From Lactovum sp047974165 (GTDB taxonomy: Bacteria; Bacillota; Bacilli; Lactobacillales; Streptococcaceae), in contig JBKECB010000042.1 of NCBI GenBank assembly GCA_047974165.1, positions 1 to 6,759 on the forward strand: DNA of 6,759 nt, in the 5' to 3' direction. Both the position numbers and the translations under genes were made by a program. The notes beneath the pieces were generated by a model. It was not told the DNA's origin. It made no database searches and worked only from the letters and a program-made list of their open reading frames with translations. This document shows positions 1-5,124 of the stretch, in pieces. How positions within the stretch are numbered: the stretch's first letter is position 1; every line of letters begins with the position of its first letter.

Positions 1-516
1 AATAATGGCATCCTAGAAAGATACTATCTTTCACATATAAGCATTAGAAAGGTGTTGCTCTCACAAATAATTGTTCATTGTGTCACTGGTCTCATTCAAT
101 TTTTTGTATTGTTATCCTATCTAAAAATTTTTTTCAACCTTCATATCACGAGTATACTTAGCTTGGTCAATTTATTTTCATGTTATTTAGCAGTTTTATT
201 ATCAACTTTAGCAATAGGCGCTCTCCTAGGCATTTTATTTAAGCGCAAAGAGGTTGTGCTGACTGCTTCATTAGTTGTGATGTTCATGATGTATTTTTTT
301 TCAGGTTGTTTTATTGATTATGATTTGTTACCAGAATCTATAAAAGAAATTAGTAATTGGCTTCCTTTAAAATACCTTGCACAGGATAGTTTTGATATCT
401 TTACTGAAACCCAGTTAATAAATGAGACATTGTACATTACATCCTTTTTCATTTTTATAATTTTCTCTTTTATAAGTATGCTTCTGTTGAAAAAGAAATA
501 TTCAAATTTGACTTAA
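1..516 (+). CDS. ABC-2 type transporter permease, C-terminal part (5' end outside window)
   Basis: The frame is open from the first base to a TAA at 514-516, so this is the last 171 codons of a longer protein; the ATG-less start visible near position 52 is internal. The sequence begins with a GILERYYLSHIS segment, typical of the cytoplasmic loop of ABC-2 (NodJ/DrrB-like) permeases, where a Glu-Arg pair precedes a 'lSpis' motif. At least four hydrophobic segments follow, including an FSGCFIDYDLLPE stretch that matches the usual 'sG...p...lP' region before the last extracellular loop. It ends in a short basic tail (LLLKKKYSNLT). Such proteins form the membrane channel of drug, bacteriocin or polysaccharide exporters and need an ATPase, presumably encoded upstream of the window. 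The visible part is intact, but the downstream exporter genes are broken, so the system may no longer work. Confidence 0.75.
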   Translation, partial: NNGILERYYLSHISIRKVLLSQIIVHCVTGLIQFFVLLSYLKIFFNLHITSILSLVNLFSCYLAVLLSTLAIGALLGILFKRKEVVLTASLVVMFMMYFFSGCFIDYDLLPESIKEISNWLPLKYLAQDSFDIFTETQLINETLYITSFFIFIIFSFISMLLLKKKYSNLT

Positions 517-673
517 AGGTTTATATCGCATTGCTTACCGGAGAGACTCAATTCTCGTGGTTAAAATTACTCGATGGTTTCTGATTTTGTGTTTCTGGTT
601 CGCTTTGACTTATAAAGCATTTCGATCATTACTCTATAAAATTCGTATTCAAGGGAAAGTCGAGGTCATGTGA
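512..673 (+). pseudogene. Remnant of an ABC-2 permease C-terminus
   Basis: After a TGA at 509-511, frame 2 is open to a TGA at 671-673. It encodes about 53 residues: a basic start (YRIAYRRDSI), one hydrophobic helix (WFLILCFWFALTY) and a basic tail ending KIRIQGKVEVM. A single membrane helix followed by a tail containing 'kitiQGG'-like residues resembles the C-terminus of several ABC-2 export permeases. No start codon or ribosome binding site fits it, and it abuts the stop of the previous gene, so I read it as the 3' end of a gene whose front was deleted. Its stop overlaps the start of the next remnant (TGATG), which preserves the trace of translational coupling between two permease genes. 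The family assignment is by general resemblance only. Confidence 0.45.
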
Positions 674-1149
674 TGATAAGAATATTATTAAAAAATCTTT
701 CACTATTTGATAATTGGTAAACTTTACTGGTTACATTCCTCTTAGAACCTTTCTTTGTCGTGCTTTTCTTTTATTTGATCAGTCCACAAACTCAAGTGGA
801 GAAGCCTTTTAACTACTCTTGTTCTAACTGTAAGTTCAAGTATTATTGGTATTTACGCTCAATTTTTAGTCTTGGTAGGAAATATTGATATTTAAAAAGA
901 AATTTTTATTGATGTCAAAGGATTTCTTCGCTTTAATGCGTCGGCGTTGTTTATCGCTATAGTTGTTAGTCTTTTGCAATATGGGATCCTATTAAGAGTT
1001 TATCGACTTCTAAATTTTGACGTTCAGATTGAGCTAAAAAGTGTAGCCTGCTGATTTTCATGCTTATCATTTTTTCTTCCATTTTTGCAATGCTCGCTGA
1101 AATTGCTTCTCTTACGCGAAATAATCCTTATTTTCTTTAGGTTTTATAA
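673..1149 (+). pseudogene. Broken ABC-2 type permease, frameshifted and truncated
   Basis: An ATG at 673 starts MIRILLKNLSLFDNW, which stops at TAA 718-720. The same frame continues as TLLVTFLLEPFFVVLFFYLISP. The coding sense then moves to frame 2 (from about 809) as SSSIIGIYAQFLVLVGNIDI, meets TAA at 893-895, and resumes as KEIFIDVKGFLRFNASALF and a hydrophobic VVSLLQYGILLRVYRLL up to TGA 1052-1054. It shifts back to frame 1 (from about 1048) as IFSSIFAMLAEIASLTRNNPYFL and ends at TAG 1138-1140. Joined together, these pieces read as the N-terminal two thirds of an ABC-2 permease: first membrane helix, amphipathic region, then the helix ending in the 'sltR.NpyFl' motif. There are at least two nonsense changes, two frameshifts and a lost C-terminal part, so no functional product is possible. 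Confidence 0.7.
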
Positions 1150-1160
1150 CTAAAATAAGA

Positions 1161-1201
1161 AACAAGAAGAGACCCTAACTGTAGGCGTTTTCTTTTCTTT
1201 C
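1161..1201 (+). terminator. Weak rho-independent terminator after the exporter remnants
   Basis: CCTA at 1174-1177 pairs with TAGG at 1182-1185 across the loop ACTG. With a single bulged C (1186) the stem extends through A/G-rich against T-rich sequence (about 1163-1173 with 1187-1197), using A-T and G-T pairs. It is followed by a T-rich stretch. The stem is imperfect, as expected if it has drifted with the neighbouring pseudogenes. Confidence 0.4.
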
Positions 1202-1230
1202 TTGACGAGTTCTTATAAATTTGATATTAT
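1202..1230 (+). promoter_or_regulatory. Sigma-A promoter of the structured RNA
   Basis: TTGACG at 1202-1207 is followed after exactly 17 bases by TATTAT at 1225-1230. A second hexamer, TATAAT, lies at 1232-1237 but has no good -35 at normal spacing. Initiation is expected about 7 bases after the -10, near 1237-1241, just where the first base-paired strand of the downstream RNA begins. That placement supports the promoter being real and dedicated to this RNA. Confidence 0.6.
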
Positions 1231-1240
1231 ATATAATATA

Positions 1241-1408
1241 AGCACTGGAATGTGCGAGTTCATTCAAACTTGACCGACTATATATTTGTATTGCATGGGA
1301 CCAGGACATTTTGCACCTTTGGTTTAGCAAAAGCGAGAGTACCCCCTTTGACTTAGTCGCGGGATCAATACACCGAGTGAACACACGGCATTCAATCAGT
1401 GTTTTTTT
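1241..1408 (+). ncRNA. Candidate structured non-coding RNA, rod-like, about 165 nt (6S RNA-like shape, identity unproven)
   Basis: The block is about 45% GC (72 of 160 bases at 1241-1400), while the 200 bases after it are about 17%. It carries no plausible reading frame. The ends are complementary: AGCACTG (1241-1247) with CAGTGTT (1397-1403), continuing as GAATG (1248-1252) with CATTC (1389-1393), then GTTCATTC (1258-1265) with GAGTGAAC (1375-1382). Further in, TGTATTG (1287-1293) pairs with CAATACA (1366-1372), GGG/AC (1297-1301) with GT/CCC (1339-1344, one bulged A), and TTTTGC (1309-1314) with GCAAAA (1327-1332). An apical ACC/GGT closes a TTT loop at 1315-1323. These helices nest into one long rod with two large asymmetric internal loops. 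Seven Ts follow at 1402-1408, consistent with transcription ending on the closing stem. A 6S RNA is one possibility because of the rod with an internal bubble and ends that coincide with the terminal stem. I found none of the hallmarks of SRP RNA, tmRNA, RNase P RNA or TPP riboswitches. Confidence 0.6.
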
Positions 1409-1601
1409 CTTTTACAAGAGAAATGAAAAACTTCTTTTGGAAAAAGAAAATAAAAAGTTCTAATTTTTTTAGATAACGCTTTAATAAAATAAAAAAATAA
1501 TAATAATAAGAATAAGATGATTAAAAAGTATAAATTGAAAGAAAAGTAATTTTTTGTATGGTGAAAATAAACAAGATGTTATATAGTTTCTACAAAACTT
1601 T
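1409..1601. other. Very AT-rich intergenic spacer
   Basis: This spacer is about 17% GC and has stops in every frame, so no protein gene is supported. Apart from the cre-like site annotated separately, I see one inverted repeat, TTTTGTA (1552-1558) and TACAAAA (1591-1597), 32 bases apart and flanking the expected -35 region of the downstream promoter. It could be an operator for the transporter operon, but in DNA this AT-rich a 7-base match is weak evidence. Confidence 0.4.
1471..1484 (+). promoter_or_regulatory. Candidate catabolite responsive element (CcpA cre site)
   Basis: AGATAACGCTTTAA matches the lactococcal cre consensus WGWAARCGYTWWMA at 13 of 14 positions (only the fourth base differs), including the central CG and its flanks. 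It is the only G/C-containing island in the AT-rich spacer. It lies about 120 bases upstream of the -10 of the ECF operon. That is far for direct repression and more in the range of an upstream activating position. Function is inferred from the match alone. Confidence 0.35.
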
Positions 1602-1610
1602 TGATATAAT
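1602..1610 (+). promoter_or_regulatory. Extended -10 promoter of the ECF transporter operon
   Basis: TGATATAAT (1602-1610) is a TGn extended -10 with a perfect TATAAT. No -35 hexamer resembling TTGACA lies 16-18 bases upstream, which is usual for extended -10 promoters. Initiation near 1617 would leave a leader of only about 14 bases, containing the AAGGAGG ribosome binding site (1618-1624). From this start there is no room for a riboswitch. Confidence 0.6.
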
Positions 1611-1630
1611 TAAGGGCAAGGAGGAATAAG

Positions 1631-2242
1631 ATGAAAAAATCTATTTGGACGTTGAAGTTATCAACTGCTGCACTTGTTTTAATCCCTGTGGGTGTCGGGA
1701 TTAACTTTATTGGGAAGTTTTTGGCAGTATTTTTAAAGCTACCTTTATGGTTAGATTCAATTGGTACGATTTTATCAGCAATGCTAGCCGGACCTATTGT
1801 AGGAGCGATTGTAGGATTTATTAATAATTTGATTGTTACAGTTACTACAGACCCAATGGCTTGGCCTTATGCTCTCACTCAGATTGCAATTGGTATTGTT
1901 GCAGGTGTGTTGGCAAAAACTGGATTTATTAAAGATTTTGGACGTGTTATTATTTTAGGATTGAGTGCTGGATTTACGGCTGTTTTAGTTTCTACCCCCT
2001 TAAATCTTAGATTCTGGGATGGAATGACTGGAAATATTTGGGGTGATGCAGTTTATACTTGGATGATTAAAAAAGATTTTCCAATTTGGTTCTCTTCTTT
2101 ATGTGATGAAATTGTGATTGACCTTCCAGATAAGCTTGTTGTTGCTATCTTGGCCTTTCTAATCTTTAAGAGCCTACCTAAAACGTTAATAAGTATGTAT
2201 GAAGAAAATAAGGTGGAGACTTTCAATGAATCAGACCTTTAG
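1631..2242 (+). CDS. ECF transporter S component (substrate-binding membrane protein), substrate unknown
   Basis: This 203-residue protein is almost entirely hydrophobic, with about six membrane segments (roughly 10-34, 40-70, 78-98, 104-122, a loop, then 166-185). That is the usual size and layout of ECF S components, small membrane proteins that bind a vitamin or other micronutrient and hand it to the EcfT/EcfA module. Conserved-looking features are PLWLDSIGTILSA (38-50), LAGPIVGAIVGFINN (52-66), DPMAWPYAL (74-82) and NLRFWDGMTGN (125-135). A conserved DSIGT followed by a Gly-rich helix and a 'DP..wpyAl' loop is typical of a widespread uncharacterised S-component family. The ATG at 1631 is chosen for its AAGGAGG six bases upstream. 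The gene overlaps ecfT by 17 bases and is first in the operon. It does not resemble RibU, ThiT, BioY, FolT or NiaX closely enough for me to assign a vitamin. Confidence 0.8.
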   Translation: MKKSIWTLKLSTAALVLIPVGVGINFIGKFLAVFLKLPLWLDSIGTILSAMLAGPIVGAIVGFINNLIVTVTTDPMAWPYALTQIAIGIVAGVLAKTGFIKDFGRVIILGLSAGFTAVLVSTPLNLRFWDGMTGNIWGDAVYTWMIKKDFPIWFSSLCDEIVIDLPDKLVVAILAFLIFKSLPKTLISMYEENKVETFNESDL

Positions 2243-3002
2243 TCTCTATACAAAAGGAAATAGCTTTGTTCATAGGATTTCTCCTCTGGCAAAGCTTCTT
2301 TTTGTATTTTTAATGTTTGTGATTGCTTACAGTACTAAAAATCTTCTTTTTCTGTCTTCTCTTTTTCTTTTTCTTTTAATTCTTCTGGCTCTTGCAAAAT
2401 GCTTAAGAAGAAGTCTTTCATTTTTTATGGTAAGTGCTCTAACTTTATTAATGGTTTTTGTGGTACAGTCTTTATTTTTTAAGGGTAATGAAAGCCATCT
2501 TTTTTCAATCTTAAGCTTAAAGTTTTATAGTGAGGGAATGATTCATGCAGGGAAAATATGCCTGCGTGTCTTGATTTTAGTATCTTCATTTTCACTGCTA
2601 GTTTTTACGATTGATCCTGAAGAGTTGACGATGTTACTGGTAAAAAAAGGATTTTCCGCTCGCTTAGCCTATGTTATCTTATCTGTTTTTCAGATTATTC
2701 CCGAAATGATGAAAACAATCCAGACCATTACAGATGCTCAAAAATCTCGAGCTTTGAAAACTACAGGAAGTTTATTTCAAAGGATAAAAAGTTTCTTTCC
2801 ACTGATCGTTCCTGTTGTGATTAATTCTCTGATTATGAGTCGTGAACGATCCATGGCTCTAGAAATGCGTGCTTTTTCAAGAGTAGGAAAGCCTACTTTT
2901 GTACGAGAAGAAAAGAAATATTTGGCTGAAAAAAGTCTTCCAATTTTATTGTGGTTAATTCTATTTTTCTATCTTATTTGGAGGTTTGTACAATGGCTGT
3001 AA
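2226..3002 (+). CDS. ecfT: ECF transporter transmembrane component EcfT
   Basis: This is the membrane scaffold of the ECF importer, linking the S component to the two ATPases. The N-terminus (MNQTFSLYTKGNSFVHRISP) has the EcfT hallmark 'Y..GnS..HrlsP..K'. Membrane segments lie at about 24-36, 40-57, 64-85, 112-128 and 240-256. The long C-terminal cytoplasmic part carries the two short coupling motifs expected in EcfT, SRA (174-176) and MRA (214-216), whose arginines dock into the grooves of the EcfA subunits. The length of 258 residues is normal. I chose ATG 2226 over the in-frame ATG at 2199 because AAGGTGGAG (2210-2218) sits at the right distance and the family N-terminus begins here. The start lies inside the S-component gene and the stop inside ecfA1, so translation is coupled on both sides. 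Confidence 0.88.
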   Translation: MNQTFSLYTKGNSFVHRISPLAKLLFVFLMFVIAYSTKNLLFLSSLFLFLLILLALAKCLRRSLSFFMVSALTLLMVFVVQSLFFKGNESHLFSILSLKFYSEGMIHAGKICLRVLILVSSFSLLVFTIDPEELTMLLVKKGFSARLAYVILSVFQIIPEMMKTIQTITDAQKSRALKTTGSLFQRIKSFFPLIVPVVINSLIMSRERSMALEMRAFSRVGKPTFVREEKKYLAEKSLPILLWLILFFYLIWRFVQWL

Positions 3003-3823
3003 TAGAAGTAAAAAGCTTAAAATATCGTTATCCTAAAACAGAAAAAATAGTGCTAAAAAATCTTAATTTTACAATTAAAAAGGGTGAATTTATTGGAATT
3101 ATTGGAGGAAATGGTGCTGGAAAGTCAAGTTTACTTCTGGCTTTATCAGGTCTAATTCCTCAGTTTTTTAAGGGAACTTATGCAGGACAGATAAAGATAG
3201 CAGGCTTGTCCTTACCAGAGGCTGAGCTGTCAGAAATTGCAAGTTCAGTAGGCTTAATTTTCCAAAATCCATTTGTACAGATGACGGGTGCAAGGACTAG
3301 CGTTTTTGAAGAGATTGCTTTTGGTCTTGAAAACTTGGGACTTCCAAGAAAGGAAATACAAGAAAAGGTAAGAGCTATTATGGAAGAATTAGATATTTCT
3401 GAACTTTCTGACCGTTCTCCTTTTAGTTTATCAGGTGGGCAAATGCAGCATGTAGCGATTGCTTCTATCTTAGTTATGTCTCCTCAGATTCTTCTTTTAG
3501 ACGAACCAACCAGCCAGCTAGATCCTCAGTCAACTCGAACAATTTTTGAACTTGTAAAAAAATTGAAAGAAAAAGGGATAACAATCTTAATGGTTGAGCA
3601 GAAAATGGAGAAGATTGCAGAATACTCTGACCGTGTTCTTTTGATGCATGATGGAAACTTGATTGATATTGATGAGACAGATAGGATTTTCTCACGTGAA
3701 GACTTAGCTGAGTTTGGAGTTGAAGCTCCCATTTATACTCAGCTTGGGAGGAAGTTAAACTTAAAGATGGAAAATGATAATTATCCCTCAACAGAAAAAG
3801 ACTTAAAGGAGCTTTTAAGATGA
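2993..3823 (+). CDS. ecfA1: ECF transporter ATP-binding protein EcfA1-type
   Basis: This 276-residue ABC ATPase is one half of the ATPase heterodimer that powers the importer. In order: Walker A GGNGAGKSS (38-46), Q-loop FQNP with Q91, canonical signature LSGGQ (146-150), Walker B ILLLDE (166-171) with catalytic E171, and D-loop SQLD (174-177). The switch position normally occupied by His is Gln: LMVEQKM with Q203 (codon CAG). About 70 C-terminal residues follow, as in other EcfA proteins, where this part serves dimerisation. The start ATG 2993 is set by GGAGG at 2980-2984, eight bases upstream, and by the typical opening MAVIEVKSLKYRYP; the in-frame sequence upstream is ecfT DNA. It overlaps ecfT by 10 bases and ecfA2 by 4 (ATGA). 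Naming it A1 rather than A2 is by position. Confidence 0.88.
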   Translation: MAVIEVKSLKYRYPKTEKIVLKNLNFTIKKGEFIGIIGGNGAGKSSLLLALSGLIPQFFKGTYAGQIKIAGLSLPEAELSEIASSVGLIFQNPFVQMTGARTSVFEEIAFGLENLGLPRKEIQEKVRAIMEELDISELSDRSPFSLSGGQMQHVAIASILVMSPQILLLDEPTSQLDPQSTRTIFELVKKLKEKGITILMVEQKMEKIAEYSDRVLLMHDGNLIDIDETDRIFSREDLAEFGVEAPIYTQLGRKLNLKMENDNYPSTEKDLKELLR

Positions 3824-4617
3824 CAAAAATAAAGTTTAAAGATATTAACTTTTCCTATCAGGAGTTAGAAATATTTAAAGATTTTTCTTTAATTTTAAAT
3901 GGTCAATCTACTGCAATTATTGGAGAAAATGGGGTAGGAAAAACAACGTTGATGAAGTTATTAAATGGACTTTTAACAGTTGATTCAGGTGATATTTTTT
4001 TAGATGATTTTCTAATAACTGATATGGAATTAACTCAAAGAGCTTCAAAGATAGCTTATGTTTTTCAAAATCCTAATGATCAAATATTTAAAAGTCGTGT
4101 TTTAGATGAGCTTATGTTTGGCCCGCTTAATTTAGGAAAAACAAGACAAGAGGCAGAACAAGCAGCAAAAGAGGCTATTTCTGAATTTAATCTAGAAGAT
4201 AGACTTGAAGAAAATCCTTATGACTTGAGCTTGGCTGAGCGTAAGCAGATTGCGATTGCCAGTATTTTAGCGATGGATACTCAAGTTGTTATTTTAGATG
4301 AGCCAACGATAGGACAAGATATGAAAGGGAAAAAGCAGCTAAAAGCTCTAATTAAAAAATTAACAGAAGCAGGAAAGTTAGTGATTGCTATCTTGCATGA
4401 TATGGATTTTGTCCTTGAAACTTTTGATCAGATTGTCATTTTAAAAGAAGGAAAAATATTGGCGCAAGGTGATAAGCTTAGTGTTTTTAGTCAAGAGGAG
4501 ATTTTAAAAGAAGCAAGTCTTGAAATGCCAGTAATTCCAGCTTTGAGTAAGTACTTAAAACATCTTAAGCTTGCCTTAAGTCTCGAGGAATTTTTAGATA
4601 ATCAAAAGCAGGCTTAA
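3820..4617 (+). CDS. ecfA2: ECF transporter ATP-binding protein EcfA2-type, degenerate signature motif
   Basis: This 265-residue ABC ATPase is the partner of the upstream EcfA1. It has Walker A GENGVGKTT (35-43), Q-loop FQNPNDQ with Q83, Walker B VVILDE (156-161) with catalytic E161, and switch His H193 (LHDMD). The signature is LSLAE (136-140) instead of LSGGQ: the Ser is kept but both Gly and the Gln are lost. The D-loop is IGQD (164-167). The gene starts at ATG 3820 in a 4-base ATGA overlap with ecfA1, with AAAGGAG at 3805-3811. It is the last gene of the operon; its stop codon lies in the loop of the terminator. Together with EcfA1 this predicts unequal ATP sites. The C-terminal region (about 205-265) is ordinary for EcfA. 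Confidence 0.87.
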   Translation: MTKIKFKDINFSYQELEIFKDFSLILNGQSTAIIGENGVGKTTLMKLLNGLLTVDSGDIFLDDFLITDMELTQRASKIAYVFQNPNDQIFKSRVLDELMFGPLNLGKTRQEAEQAAKEAISEFNLEDRLEENPYDLSLAERKQIAIASILAMDTQVVILDEPTIGQDMKGKKQLKALIKKLTEAGKLVIAILHDMDFVLETFDQIVILKEGKILAQGDKLSVFSQEEILKEASLEMPVIPALSKYLKHLKLALSLEEFLDNQKQA

Positions 4618-4636
4618 AGAGTCTGTTTTTATTTAT
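4604..4636 (+). terminator. Rho-independent terminator of the ECF operon
   Basis: CAGGCT (4609-4614) pairs with AGTCTG (4620-4625) across the loop TAAAG, with one G-T pair. The stem is extended by AAAAG against TTTTT (4604-4608 with 4626-4630), and TTTTTATTTAT follows. The ecfA2 TAA stop begins in the loop at 4615, so a terminating ribosome would overlap the hairpin. Confidence 0.8.
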
Positions 4637-4740
4637 AGAAAAGTTGTTGAAAATTAAAAAAATCGTCTACAAGTTAAGTAGCTGATAAAGTTATAAATAA
4701 TAAAAAATATTAGTTTGTCGATACTTTTTTAGTGATAATG

Positions 4741-4749
4741 TGCTATAAT
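4741..4749 (+). promoter_or_regulatory. Extended -10 promoter of the rnpA-yidC-jag operon
   Basis: TGCTATAAT contains a perfect TATAAT (4744-4749) preceded by the TGn extension. The sequence 17 bases upstream (ATACTT) is a poor -35; a TTGTCG at 4715-4720 is 23 bases away, too far. Transcription should begin near 4756, giving a leader of about 25 bases to the TTG start of rnpA. Confidence 0.65.
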
Positions 4750-4768
4750 TAGGAAAGATTTTGTGTTT

Positions 4769-4775
4769 AGAGGAG
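4769..4775 (+). promoter_or_regulatory. Ribosome binding site that fixes the TTG start of rnpA
   Basis: AGAGGAG ends five bases before TTG 4781. The alternative in-frame GTG at 4763 lies ahead of this site and only about seven bases after the predicted transcription start, so it has no usable ribosome binding site. Confidence 0.75.
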
Positions 4776-4780
4776 TTGTT

Positions 4781-5122
4781 TTGGCAATTAAAAAATCTTT
4801 CCGTGTAAAGAAAGTGAGCGACTTCGAAGCTCTTTTTAGAAATAAAAATAGTTTTGCGAACCGTGCATTTATTGTTTATCAAAGGGAAAATAATTTAACA
4901 CATTTCCGTTTAGGCTTATCTGTAGGAAAAAAGATAGGAAATGCAGTGACACGTAACCGTCTGAAGAGGCAGATTCGCTCACTTGTTAAATCCCACTCTT
5001 CTCATCTTCAAGCTGTGGATTTCGTTGTTATTGCACGAAAAGGAATAGAAGAGTATAATTATGTAAGTTTAGAAAAAAACTTGATTCATCTATTGACAAA
5101 GTCAAATATAATTAAGAAGTAG
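4781..5122 (+). CDS. rnpA: Ribonuclease P protein component
   Basis: RnpA is the protein subunit of RNase P, which with the catalytic RNA removes the 5' leader from tRNA precursors in the cytoplasm. The 113-residue length is normal. The N-terminus has the family opening 'K.fRVKk..DFe.lF', then SFANRAFIVY (24-33), FRLGLSVGKKIGNAV (42-56) and the diagnostic RNR motif TRNRLKRQIR (57-66), followed by DFVVIARKG toward the C-terminus. I start the gene at TTG 4781 rather than GTG 4763: the sequence from 4781 matches the family start (MAIKKSFRVKK) and has a good ribosome binding site. The rpmH gene that precedes rnpA in many bacteria is absent here. In streptococci and relatives it lies downstream of jag, which would be outside this window. 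yidC begins two bases after the rnpA stop. Confidence 0.95.
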   Translation: MAIKKSFRVKKVSDFEALFRNKNSFANRAFIVYQRENNLTHFRLGLSVGKKIGNAVTRNRLKRQIRSLVKSHSSHLQAVDFVVIARKGIEEYNYVSLEKNLIHLLTKSNIIKK

Positions 5123-5124
5123 AA

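Noticed and set aside
1175..1384. A 69-codon minus-strand open frame across the GC-rich intergenic block
   Set aside because: It begins with GTG and has no ribosome binding site. Its product (rich in Arg, Ser and Ile) resembles no family I know, and it lies antisense to the block that is better explained as a structured RNA on the plus strand.
1241..1408. Reading the structured block as a vitamin riboswitch of the ECF operon
   Set aside because: I found no TPP, cobalamin, FMN or preQ1 consensus motifs. The block has its own promoter and a T-run end, and the operon has a separate promoter only about 20 bases before its start codon.
1241..1408. Reading the block as a retron msr-msd RNA because of its complementary ends
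   Set aside because: No reverse transcriptase gene is present in the window. The downstream genes are a transporter operon with its own promoter.
1437..1466. TTGGAA and TAATTT as a promoter overlapping the cre-like site
   Set aside because: Both hexamers are poor and the spacing is 18 bases. Such matches are expected by chance in DNA with about 17% GC.
3474..3791. Minus-strand open frames within ecfA1 (105 and 68 codons)
   Set aside because: They are antisense shadows of a strongly conserved ABC ATPase gene, with no ribosome binding site and no recognisable product.
4691..4882. A 63-codon minus-strand frame over the rnpA promoter and start
   Set aside because: It runs against the well-supported extended -10 promoter and the rnpA start, and it has no ribosome binding site or family features.
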